Assembly: GCA_017407305.1 (NCBI GenBank)
Contig: JAFQWS010000058.1
Span: 1-8,552, forward strand
From: Clostridia bacterium
Lineage (GTDB): Bacteria > Bacillota > Clostridia > Christensenellales > CAG-314
DNA length: 8,552 nt
Reading direction: 5' to 3'
Below the pieces are notes generated by a model that was not told the origin of the DNA, did no database searches, and worked only from the letters and a program-made list of their open reading frames with translations. Below, in pieces: positions 1-5,817 of this stretch. The position numbers and the translations under genes were made by a program. How positions within the stretch are numbered: the stretch's first letter is position 1; each line of letters starts with the position of its first letter.

Positions 1-327
1 ATATCCAACACCATTGTCGTTCCTGCGTGGTGGGAAGTGGACGTGGTGGAAGAAGGCAAAATTACCTTTTCCGGTTGCAGTTTGGCATTGAGCTTGAGTC
101 AAGGCGAAGTAACTGCCGTTGGGGAAAATTCCGTCAGCGTGTCGGTGGATGAAAACACCACGTTTGTCTATGACAATTTAAGCGAAATTTACGTAAACGT
201 TGGAGACAAAGTGCAAAACTATCAAGTTTTGGGCGACTCAAGTTCGCCTACTTTGACGGTTTATTTCAATCAACAAGTTGTGCTCAACGTCGTTGCCAAC
301 GGTACAGAGGTTTCTTGGACGGTCTAA
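1..327 (+). CDS. spoIVFA: SpoIVFA-like protein, degenerate M23/LytM domain (5' partial)
   Basis: The gene enters from the left edge, and 108 C-terminal residues are visible. They have the shape of the C-terminal half of a LytM/M23 domain: beta-rich, with Y57-D-N-L60, V67-G-D-K-V71 and a following V-L-G-D, which matches the family pattern of YGHL, then VGDxV, then GxxIG. The zinc ligands of active M23 peptidases are missing: the His of YGHL is Asn59, and the last HxH strand is replaced by a hydrophobic strand near the stop. Bacillus SpoIVFA is degenerate in the same way (YGQL). In Bacillus, SpoIVFA anchors and inhibits the SpoIVFB protease in the outer forespore membrane. The start of spoIVFB lies inside the last codons of this gene, which supports the assignment. 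It could instead be another inactive M23 protein such as a SpoIIQ relative. The family is well supported; the exact name is inferred from the neighbour. Confidence 0.7.
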   Translation: MSNTIVVPAWWEVDVVEEGKITFSGCSLALSLSQGEVTAVGENSVSVSVDENTTFVYDNLSEIYVNVGDKVQNYQVLGDSSSPTLTVYFNQQVVLNVVANGTEVSWTV

Positions 328-1166
328 AAATTCGTTTTGACACAAGTTTTTGGCTTTTTTCGGCCTTTTGCTTGTGGGTAGATTGGCAACTTTATTTGTC
401 CTTTTTGGTGGCACTTGTCTTGCACGAAGCAGGACACGTAGTGGTGGCAAAAAGACGTTTTTACCAAATTGTTCAATTGAGATTTTCTCTTTTTGGTGCA
501 GTTTTGTATTCCAACTGCGACAATGCCAAAGGGCAAGATGCCCTGTCGATTGCTTTGGCAGGGCCGTTGACAAACTTTGTTTTGGCTCTTTTGACACTTG
601 CTTTGTGGTGGATAACTCCCATCACCTACTTGTATTTGGAAAACTTTTTATATGCCAACTTGACGCTTGGACTTGTCAATTTGTTGCCCTGCTTTCCACT
701 TGACGGAGGCAGGGTTTTGCTTGGAGTTTTTCAACTTTTGGGCATTGAAAAAAGCAATTGGACAAAGGTGGTTGCATACGTTACTGCATTTGGCACTTTT
801 GGGGTGTTTTGCATTTCACTTTGGTTTCGCCCCCTATATTCTTTGGGGTTGTTTTCCTTCTTTTTGACCTTGTCTGCCTTTGGCGAAAAGCCTCAAACGG
901 CATTTAGATATTGTGGTTGGATAAACCCAAAACAATTGGTGTCTGGTATGGAAAAGAAAACGTTGGTATTCAATTGGCAAACGAAGGTTTTTCAGGTGGA
1001 AAAACGACTAAAAGGAGGGTTTTTGTACACGATAGAGGTGGTTGATGACCATTTCGACAGGGTTTGCACAATAGACTTCAAAAAACTCAATCAACTTTTA
1101 ATGGATGCAAAAGCTACTCAAACGCTAAAAAGTTTGATTACAACAGACTCTTTTCCACAACGTTAA
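315..1166 (+). CDS. spoIVFB: SpoIVFB-type site-2 intramembrane metalloprotease (M50)
   Basis: This is a 283-residue polytopic membrane protein of the M50 family. The zinc-binding HEAGH motif is at residues 37-41 in an early transmembrane segment. A second conserved segment, AGPLTN, is at 82-87. The third zinc ligand is in NLLPCFPLDGGR at 122-133 (Asp130). Further hydrophobic segments follow to about residue 190, and then a soluble tail that may be a remnant or divergent CBS domain. Bacillus SpoIVFB is 288 residues and cleaves pro-sigma-K in the mother cell after engulfment. The start is TTG at 315: it has an AGAGG ribosome site at 306-310, 4 bases upstream, and overlaps the spoIVFA-like gene by 13 bases, so the two are probably translationally coupled. 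The 3' end overlaps the opposing gene by 29 bases. The substrate gene sigK is not in the window, so the role is from family knowledge. Confidence 0.87.
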   Translation: MDGLKIRFDTSFWLFSAFCLWVDWQLYLSFLVALVLHEAGHVVVAKRRFYQIVQLRFSLFGAVLYSNCDNAKGQDALSIALAGPLTNFVLALLTLALWWITPITYLYLENFLYANLTLGLVNLLPCFPLDGGRVLLGVFQLLGIEKSNWTKVVAYVTAFGTFGVFCISLWFRPLYSLGLFSFFLTLSAFGEKPQTAFRYCGWINPKQLVSGMEKKTLVFNWQTKVFQVEKRLKGGFLYTIEVVDDHFDRVCTIDFKKLNQLLMDAKATQTLKSLITTDSFPQR

Positions 1167-1908
1167 ATTGCTTGTTAAATAGGCAGTAAAGACTTATGGA
1201 AAAAGTTAGCGTTGCCCAAACAAGCAACCACAACCCAAAGGGAGAAAACCAACTTACAAAGGTCAAAAATACTGCCGAGCCAAACCATTGTCTAAATCGA
1301 TTTTTGTTGAACATAAAGTACAAAATTTTGGGCTTTGGCTTTTTTGCAATTTTGGGCATTTCCACGTTGCACTCGGCAAACATTTCCACAACTTGTTTTT
1401 GTTGATAGACAACCAAGTTTATGCCCACTTGTTTTGCAATGTCGCAAACTTCTTTGTCAACCTGATTGCAAAAGACCAAAATGTTGTCAACGGGTTTGGC
1501 CTTTTTAAAGGCGTTTGCCAAGTCTTGACAGCCAAAAGGCGAAAACCCAAAGTGGATTGCAACAAAGTACGTCACGTCGTTTTTGGTGGCAAAGAGAGTG
1601 CCGTTGTCTTCTAGAGAAAAGTTTTTAAAGTTTAGCAACTGCTTTACGCAGTTTTCATCCAAAAAAGCAAGGCTCAACTGATCGGCCTTGTTTTTTTGTG
1701 CTTGTTGACTTTTGGTGGGTTTTGGGCTGACGTTTTTGTCGTAGAGAATCATCAAAAGAAAACATCCCACGCCAAGACACAAGCCAATCAAACAGGCAAT
1801 CAAATTTTGTTTTGTCAGTGCAAACACCCAACAAAAGCAAATGAAGAAAGCCGTCAAAGAAACAATAATTTTATTCAACAATTTTGCCATTTGGTCAATT
1901 ATTGACAT
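1138..1908 (-). CDS. Hypothetical four-helix membrane protein with cytosolic domain
   Basis: This 256-residue protein is not recognised. Two hydrophobic segments lie near the N-terminus (about 12-31 and 36-56), followed by a basic linker rich in Lys and Gln (57-76), a soluble domain (about 78-195) and two more hydrophobic segments (about 209-222 and 224-244). The soluble domain alternates predicted strands and helices: ATKNDVTYFVAIHF (107-120), a helix at 128-137, then strands around 143-147 and 163-168. That layout recalls small nuclease-like (Mrr/PD-(D/E)XK) folds tethered to membranes, but I cannot point to a complete catalytic set. The ATG at 1908 is used here; no Shine-Dalgarno site is visible before it or before the internal ATG at residue 7, so the start is uncertain. 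The gene is divergent from nadD and runs 29 bases into the end of spoIVFB. No terminator is visible after its stop. Confidence 0.72.
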   Translation of the reverse strand: MSIIDQMAKLLNKIIVSLTAFFICFCWVFALTKQNLIACLIGLCLGVGCFLLMILYDKNVSPKPTKSQQAQKNKADQLSLAFLDENCVKQLLNFKNFSLEDNGTLFATKNDVTYFVAIHFGFSPFGCQDLANAFKKAKPVDNILVFCNQVDKEVCDIAKQVGINLVVYQQKQVVEMFAECNVEMPKIAKKPKPKILYFMFNKNRFRQWFGSAVFLTFVSWFSPFGLWLLVWATLTFSISLYCLFNKQFNVVEKSLL

Positions 1909-1923
1909 TTTTCAAAAAATTTA

Positions 1924-1952
1924 TTGTTAAATTAAAATATTTATTATATAAT
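1924..1952 (+). promoter_or_regulatory. Sigma-A-type promoter of nadD-yqeK
   Basis: TTGTTA at 1924-1929 and a perfect TATAAT at 1947-1952 are separated by exactly 17 bases. Transcription would start about 7 bases after the -10, at or next to the nadD ATG (1959), leaving almost no leader. The -10 lies within the palindrome TTATATAA (1944-1951), which also gives a TATAAT on the minus strand (1943-1948) facing the membrane-protein gene. That reverse promoter has no good -35, so it is only a weak possibility. Confidence 0.75.
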
Positions 1953-1958
1953 CAATAT

Positions 1959-3068
1959 ATGAAAATAGGTATCTATGGTGGAGCGTTTATGCCCCCTCAC
2001 GTCACCCATACCGACTTGGTACGAATTGCCCAAAAACAACTTGATTTGGACAAAGTTATTGTCGTGCCCAGTGGCATTTCCCCTTTCAAAGGGGAATTGT
2101 CCGTTGCGCCTTGTCACCGTCTTAAAATGTGTCGCCTTGCTTTTGACTCGGACGTGGAAGTTTCCTCTTTTGAAATGGACAGCGATGGTGTTGGTTACAC
2201 CTATTTGACCTTGCAACATTTTCAACGGCTTTACCCCGATGCCCAACTTTTTTTGATTTTGGGTGCTGACAGTCTCAAAGATTTTCACTTATGGAAAAAT
2301 CCCGAAAAAATTTGTCAAATTTCCACCCTTGTGGTTGCACCTAGAGTGGGACAGGACGTAGAAAAGGTTGTCGAAAAGGTGCAAACGGATTATTTGGCAA
2401 GGGTAGAGGTGTTGTCCACCATGCCGACGGCCGTTTCCAGCACTTTGGTAAGAACTGCCTTTCAATTTGGCGTGGACTTGCATTTAGTTGATGCAAAGGT
2501 GGCACAATATATTTTGGAGAACGATTTGTTCAGCCAATTTCGACCTTACACAAAAAAATTGCAAGGTATGTTGTCTGAAAAGAGATATCTTCACAGTTTG
2601 CACACTACGGTTGCGGGGCTCAAATTACCCTCCAAATGCGACAAAAACAAAGTTTTTTTGGCGTGTTGTTTGCACGATTGTGCAAAGTATATTGACAAAA
2701 GTCAATTTTCCTATTATGATTTCACACAAGACCAATTACCCCAACCGGTTGTGCACGCATTTTTGGGAGAAAAGGTTGCCAAAAAAGAGTTTGGCATTTG
2801 TGACCAAGAAATTTTGGATGCAATCAAATACCATACGACGGCACGTCCAAAAATGACCGAGTTGGAAAAGGTGGTGTACGTTGCCGACAAGGTGGAACAA
2901 ACTCGTCCCTACCCCATTGACCATTTGTGGGGAGCAACCTTTGACGAAACTTTCGTCAACGTGTTGAAGGAAGCATACGAGGTTTGTGTGCAATCGGGAA
3001 GACCTACCCACCCTTACACACAACAAGCCATTTTATATTACACAAAAGGAGAGCAAAATGAACGATAA
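1959..3068 (+). CDS. nadD-yqeK: NadD-YqeK fusion: nicotinate-nucleotide adenylyltransferase + HD phosphohydrolase
   Basis: This is a 369-residue two-domain protein. Residues 1-190 are NadD, which transfers AMP from ATP to nicotinate mononucleotide in NAD synthesis. Visible are the Rossmann start GIYGGAF (4-10), the nucleotidyltransferase histidines as PPHVTH (12-17), GADSLKDFHLW (102-112) and the C-terminal SSTLVR (160-165). Residues about 197-369 are YqeK, an HD-domain enzyme that in Bacillus and relatives hydrolyses diadenosine tetraphosphate symmetrically. Its ligands are H212, H239-D240, H266, H292 in YHTTARP, and D310 in ADKVE. In Bacillus these are two adjacent genes; here there is no stop between them. 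The usual HxGH of NadD reads HVTH, and the usual Asp of GGxFDP is Met11. ATG 1959 is chosen because it begins the Rossmann strand; an in-frame TTG at 1884 lies upstream of the promoter. There is no Shine-Dalgarno site. The 3' end overlaps rsfS by 11 bases. Confidence 0.9.
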   Translation: MKIGIYGGAFMPPHVTHTDLVRIAQKQLDLDKVIVVPSGISPFKGELSVAPCHRLKMCRLAFDSDVEVSSFEMDSDGVGYTYLTLQHFQRLYPDAQLFLILGADSLKDFHLWKNPEKICQISTLVVAPRVGQDVEKVVEKVQTDYLARVEVLSTMPTAVSSTLVRTAFQFGVDLHLVDAKVAQYILENDLFSQFRPYTKKLQGMLSEKRYLHSLHTTVAGLKLPSKCDKNKVFLACCLHDCAKYIDKSQFSYYDFTQDQLPQPVVHAFLGEKVAKKEFGICDQEILDAIKYHTTARPKMTELEKVVYVADKVEQTRPYPIDHLWGATFDETFVNVLKEAYEVCVQSGRPTHPYTQQAILYYTKGEQNER

Positions 3069-3717
3069 ACTTCTTACAATTTGCAAGGCTTTGGATGACA
3101 AAAAAGCCCACGACATCAAAATTATAGATATTCATCAAACGGCAGTTGCCGACCACTTTGTTGTTTGCTCAGGCAACAGCGCACCCCAAGTAAAGGCAAT
3201 TTTTGAAAACTTGGAAGAACAAGCCGAAAAGAAAGGTTATTTTTGTTTGCGCAAAGAAGGTATGGCAAACGCTAAATGGATTGTGGCAGACTATGGCGAC
3301 GTAATCGTCCATATTTTCCATCACGAAACGCGTTCTGCCTACCAACTTGACAGTCTTTGGAACAACGGCGACAACGTCACCGTTTACCAAACGACGGAAG
3401 AAAGCCACCAAAAAAAAGTGGAAAAACAAGACACCCATTGTTGGATGATTCCCAAAAAGGCAAAAGAATTTGTTGCAGACGACGTCATCGAATGGCCCGA
3501 AGTAAGAGCCAACGTTGTTTTGGGCGACACCATATACATTTACGTGGGCGCACCCAAATCGGAAGTTTGCCACAAATACAAAGCACAAGACGGCGTATTG
3601 TACTTGGAAAAATCGGTACAAGCAGGTTGCGACAAAGAAACGTTGGGCTTTTTCCCTCGCTCTGCCAAAAAACTTGACCAAGCAACCATTGCTCTCTTGG
3701 AAAAATATTTTGACTAA
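3058..3717 (+). CDS. rsfS: Ribosomal silencing factor RsfS with C-terminal PUA/EVE-like domain
   Basis: Residues 1-111 are a full RsfS (DUF143) domain. RsfS binds ribosomal protein uL14 on the 50S subunit and prevents joining with 30S when nutrients are scarce. Diagnostic stretches are ADHFVVCSGNS (31-41), the KWIVADYGDVIVHIF segment (73-87) and RSAYQLDSLW (92-101). Ordinary RsfS proteins end about here at 105-120 residues, but this one has 219. After a charged linker (112-125), residues 127-219 form a second domain: CWMIPKKAKEF (128-138), an IEWPE turn (144-148), LGDTIYIYVGAPKSEV (155-170) and a C-terminal GFFPRSAKKL helix region (197-206). This order resembles PUA-fold EVE/ASCH-like proteins, which bind nucleic acids or modified bases; that is my inference. 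The start ATG has AAGGAG at 3046-3051, 6 bases away, and lies inside the end of nadD-yqeK, so the two are probably co-transcribed and coupled. A terminator follows 3 bases after the stop. Confidence 0.9.
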   Translation: MNDKLLTICKALDDKKAHDIKIIDIHQTAVADHFVVCSGNSAPQVKAIFENLEEQAEKKGYFCLRKEGMANAKWIVADYGDVIVHIFHHETRSAYQLDSLWNNGDNVTVYQTTEESHQKKVEKQDTHCWMIPKKAKEFVADDVIEWPEVRANVVLGDTIYIYVGAPKSEVCHKYKAQDGVLYLEKSVQAGCDKETLGFFPRSAKKLDQATIALLEKYFD

Positions 3718-3719
3718 TC

Positions 3720-3746
3720 AAAAAAAACCCACACGTGGGTTTTTTT
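3720..3746. terminator. Rho-independent terminator after rsfS
   Basis: CCCA (3728-3731) pairs with TGGG (3736-3739) across a 4-base loop, and the flanking A-run (3720-3727) pairs with the T-run (3740-3746). It begins 3 bases after the rsfS stop. The A and T runs on both sides mean it could also work from the other strand. Confidence 0.85.
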
Positions 3747-3761
3747 ATTGCAAATTTGCAC

Positions 3762-3793
3762 AAAAAAAAGGACGAATTTCTTCGTCCTTTTTT
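3762..3793. terminator. Bidirectional terminator between rsfS and lipoprotein gene
   Basis: GGACGAA (3770-3776), loop TTTC, and TTCGTCC (3781-3787) form a 7-pair stem flanked by eight A on the left and six T on the right. It lies 15 bases beyond the stop of the minus-strand lipoprotein gene (3808) and is best assigned to that gene. It also backs up the rsfS terminator 16 bases away. Confidence 0.87.
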
Positions 3794-3807
3794 GATGGTT
3801 CGTTCAA

Positions 3808-4164
3808 TTATTTTTTGAAGTATTTAACAAGGCCAATTTGAATGTATTTGTCGCCTTCTTCTGTTTCGCCTTCTGCAAAGCTAAACGTACCTGCGTAATC
3901 GTCGCCATCTTCTTCGCCTTCAAAGGTAAATGTGATTTCCCATTGGTCTTCTTCATTTTTTTCAATGGAGTATTTGCCTTCGATAACCGTGTCATCGCCG
4001 ATAAAGTTGTCAATTGTAATTGTGACTTTACTACCGGAGAATTTGTACGTTGTGATGCTCAATGCGTCTTGATATTCGCCAGAGATTGTTTTGCAACCTG
4101 CAAGTGCAAAAACTGCTGTCAAAAGAAGTGCGCAAACGAGAATTGTAGAAATAACTTTTTTCAT
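3808..4164 (-). CDS. Small acidic secreted lipoprotein, function unknown
   Basis: This 118-residue protein has a typical lipoprotein signal peptide: MKK, a hydrophobic core, and the lipobox L21-A-G-C24, so the mature protein should be lipid-anchored at Cys24 on the outer face of the membrane. The remaining ~95 residues are predicted to be nearly all beta strand (alternating KFSGSKVTITI, EGKYSIEK, WEITFTFEGE, YAGTFSFAEGE) and are strongly acidic, rich in Glu and Asp. The pattern resembles small lipocalin- or calycin-like lipoproteins common in Clostridia, where a strand series ends in a short basic tail (here KYFKK). I do not recognise a specific family. ATG 4164 is chosen for the signal peptide and for AAGGAG at 4175-4180, 10 bases upstream. 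It has its own promoter and a terminator, so it is probably monocistronic. Confidence 0.85.
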   Translation of the reverse strand: MKKVISTILVCALLLTAVFALAGCKTISGEYQDALSITTYKFSGSKVTITIDNFIGDDTVIEGKYSIEKNEEDQWEITFTFEGEEDGDDYAGTFSFAEGETEEGDKYIQIGLVKYFKK

Positions 4165-4208
4165 GTTGATATATCTCCTTAATGTTATTTTTTTATAAAA
4201 TCTTGATA

Positions 4209-4237
4209 AGTATAGCACAACCAAATAAAAATTTAAA
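4209..4237 (-). promoter_or_regulatory. Extended -10 promoter of the lipoprotein gene
   Basis: On the minus strand, TATACT (4209-4214) is preceded by TGC (4215-4217), an extended -10. A TTTAAA (4232-4237) 17 bases upstream matches four of six -35 positions. The expected transcription start near 4202 leaves a leader of about 38 bases that contains the AAGGAG site. Confidence 0.6.
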
Positions 4238-4265
4238 GTGGTTTTTATAAAAATTGTGGTGCAAA

Positions 4266-5642
4266 CTAGTTGAATTTACATTTTTCGTTGACGTATGCAA
4301 TAACTTCATCCACCGTCAAGGTTTGTTGTTGCATTGTGTCTCTATCGCGCAAGGTTACTTTGCCCGTTTCCAACGTATCAAAGTCAACTGTTAGGCAGAA
4401 AGGCGTACCAATTTCGTCTTGACGGCGATAGCGTTTGCCAATGGATGCCGTTTCGTCATAGTCGCACATAAATTCTTTGGAAAGTCTTTGATAGATTTCT
4501 CTTGCTTTTTCGCCCAAATTCTTTTGCAAAGGAAGGACGGCAACTTTATATGCTGCAACTGCGGGGATAAATCTCAAAACGACTCTTGTTTCGCCGTTTT
4601 CCAACGTTTCTTCGTCGTATGCTTGGGAAAGAACTGCCAACATCAAACGGTCTGCGCCAATGGAGTATTCAATGACGTAAGGAATATATTTTTCGTTTGT
4701 TGCAGGGTCCATATAAAGCATGGATTTGCCACTAAATTCTTGGTGACGGGACAAGTCGTAGTTGGTTCTGTTGTGAATGCCGTTCAATTCTTGCCAACCC
4801 ATGGGGAATTTGAATTGAATATCACAAGCAGACTTTGCATAGTGAGCCAACTTATCGTGGTCTTTAAAGCGCAAATTTTCTTCGCTAAGACCCAAATCAA
4901 GCAAAAATTGACGTGCCGTTTGTTTGTATTCTTCGTAGAACTTTTGGTCGTCGCCTTCTTTGCAGAACCATTGGTGTTCCATTTGTTCAAACTCAATGGT
5001 GCGGAAAATGAAGTTGCCGGGTGTAATTTCATTTCTAAAAGCCTTACCAATTTGAGCAATGCCAAAAGGAACTTTTGCTCTGGAAGTGCGTTGAATATTC
5101 AAAAAGTTTACAAATTCGCCTTGTGCTGTTTCGGGACGGAGATAAACTTTGTTTTGGCTTTCGTCCGTTGTGCCACGGCTTGTTTCAAACATAAGGTTAA
5201 ATTGTCTAATTGCAGTCCAATCAAAGTTACCGCATTTGGGACAGCAAACGTGGTGTTGTTGAATATATTCTTGCATTTCTTCGTTGGACATATTGTCGGG
5301 ATTTACTTGACCTTTGGAGTGGTTTTCAATTACCACGTCTGCACGAAAACGTTGTTTACAGCATTTGCAGTCCATTTTGGGGTCGGAAAAGGAAGTGGTG
5401 TGACCACTTGCATCCCAAACGCGACTGTTCATCAAAATTGCAGCGTCCACGCCGTAAGTTTTGGGATTTTCTTGCACAAAACGTTTCCACCAAAGTTTTT
5501 TGATGTTGTTTTTAACTTCCACGCCAATGGGGCCGTAGTCCCAAGTGTTGCCCATACCGCCGTAGATATCGCTACCGGGGTAAATGATACCTCTACCTTT
5601 GGAGAGATTTACAAGTTTTTCCATTGTTGCTTTTTCGGACAT
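4266..5642 (-). CDS. glyS: Glycyl-tRNA synthetase, alpha2 type
   Basis: This 458-residue class II synthetase charges tRNA-Gly with glycine in the cytoplasm (EC 6.1.1.14). The length matches the single-chain alpha2 form (also named glyQS), not the alpha2-beta2 form. The N-terminus has the family signature SDIYGG and WDYGPIG (34-40). A zinc ribbon is formed by C92/C95 and C134/C137. Motif 2 is FRNEITPGNF (202-211) with EFEQME (217-222), motif 3 is the GADRLML segment near residue 330, and the anticodon-binding domain starts about residue 365 (AAYKVAVLPLQ), with GKRYRRQDEIGTPFC inside it. The residue before EFEQME is Ile216, where many bacterial homologues have Arg (RTREFEQME). The start has AAGGAA at 5653-5658, 10 bases upstream. 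It is divergent from the DUF1295 gene. The downstream lipoprotein gene has its own promoter, and I see no strong terminator in the 100 bases between them. Confidence 0.96.
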   Translation of the reverse strand: MSEKATMEKLVNLSKGRGIIYPGSDIYGGMGNTWDYGPIGVEVKNNIKKLWWKRFVQENPKTYGVDAAILMNSRVWDASGHTTSFSDPKMDCKCCKQRFRADVVIENHSKGQVNPDNMSNEEMQEYIQQHHVCCPKCGNFDWTAIRQFNLMFETSRGTTDESQNKVYLRPETAQGEFVNFLNIQRTSRAKVPFGIAQIGKAFRNEITPGNFIFRTIEFEQMEHQWFCKEGDDQKFYEEYKQTARQFLLDLGLSEENLRFKDHDKLAHYAKSACDIQFKFPMGWQELNGIHNRTNYDLSRHQEFSGKSMLYMDPATNEKYIPYVIEYSIGADRLMLAVLSQAYDEETLENGETRVVLRFIPAVAAYKVAVLPLQKNLGEKAREIYQRLSKEFMCDYDETASIGKRYRRQDEIGTPFCLTVDFDTLETGKVTLRDRDTMQQQTLTVDEVIAYVNEKCKFN

Positions 5643-5677
5643 AGTATTTAACTTCCTTAAATAGTTTTATCTTTGTC

Positions 5678-5706
5678 ATTTTAGAATAACGTCAACTTTT
5701 TGTCAA
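5678..5706 (-). promoter_or_regulatory. Sigma-A-type promoter of glyS
   Basis: A perfect TTGACA (minus strand, 5701-5706) is followed after 17 bases by TAAAAT (5678-5683). The predicted start near 5671 gives a leader of about 29 bases, too short for a T-box riboswitch. Confidence 0.75.
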
Positions 5707-5760
5707 TTATAAACGATAAATAATAGGATAAAAGCCACCAGCGTTACAAGGTGCAAAATC

Positions 5761-5789
5761 TTGCCAACGCAATAAATAGGTGGTATAAT
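5761..5789 (+). promoter_or_regulatory. Strong sigma-A-type promoter of the DUF1295 gene
   Basis: TTGCCA (5761-5766) and a perfect TATAAT (5784-5789) are 17 bases apart, and TGG directly before the -10 makes it an extended -10. The predicted start near 5796 leaves a leader of about 22 bases, containing the GGAG ribosome site. Confidence 0.8.
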
Positions 5790-5817
5790 TACATCAATCT
5801 AAATTTTGGAGATACAA

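Noticed and set aside
1884..1958. An upstream in-frame TTG that would extend NadD-YqeK by 25 residues.
   Set aside because: It lies upstream of the TTGTTA/TATAAT promoter, has no ribosome site, overlaps the opposing gene, and the Rossmann fold begins at the ATG at 1959.
3169..3681. A 170-codon minus-strand frame opposite rsfS.
   Set aside because: It lies wholly within the well-supported rsfS gene, has low-complexity Phe/Val/Cys composition and no start signals.
4165..4224. An upstream start that would extend the lipoprotein by 20 residues.
   Set aside because: It covers the promoter -10 and the AAGGAG site and would bury the signal peptide.
4419..5651. A 410-codon open frame on the plus strand, antisense to almost all of glyS.
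   Set aside because: It is a shadow of the biased codon use of glyS: its translation is rich in Cys, Phe and Asn with no recognisable domain, no ribosome site at its start, and it covers a universal gene.
5643..5760. A T-box riboswitch upstream of glyS.
   Set aside because: The leader predicted from the TTGACA/TAAAAT promoter is about 29 bases, and no TGGNACC antiterminator sequence or terminator hairpin is visible on the minus strand.
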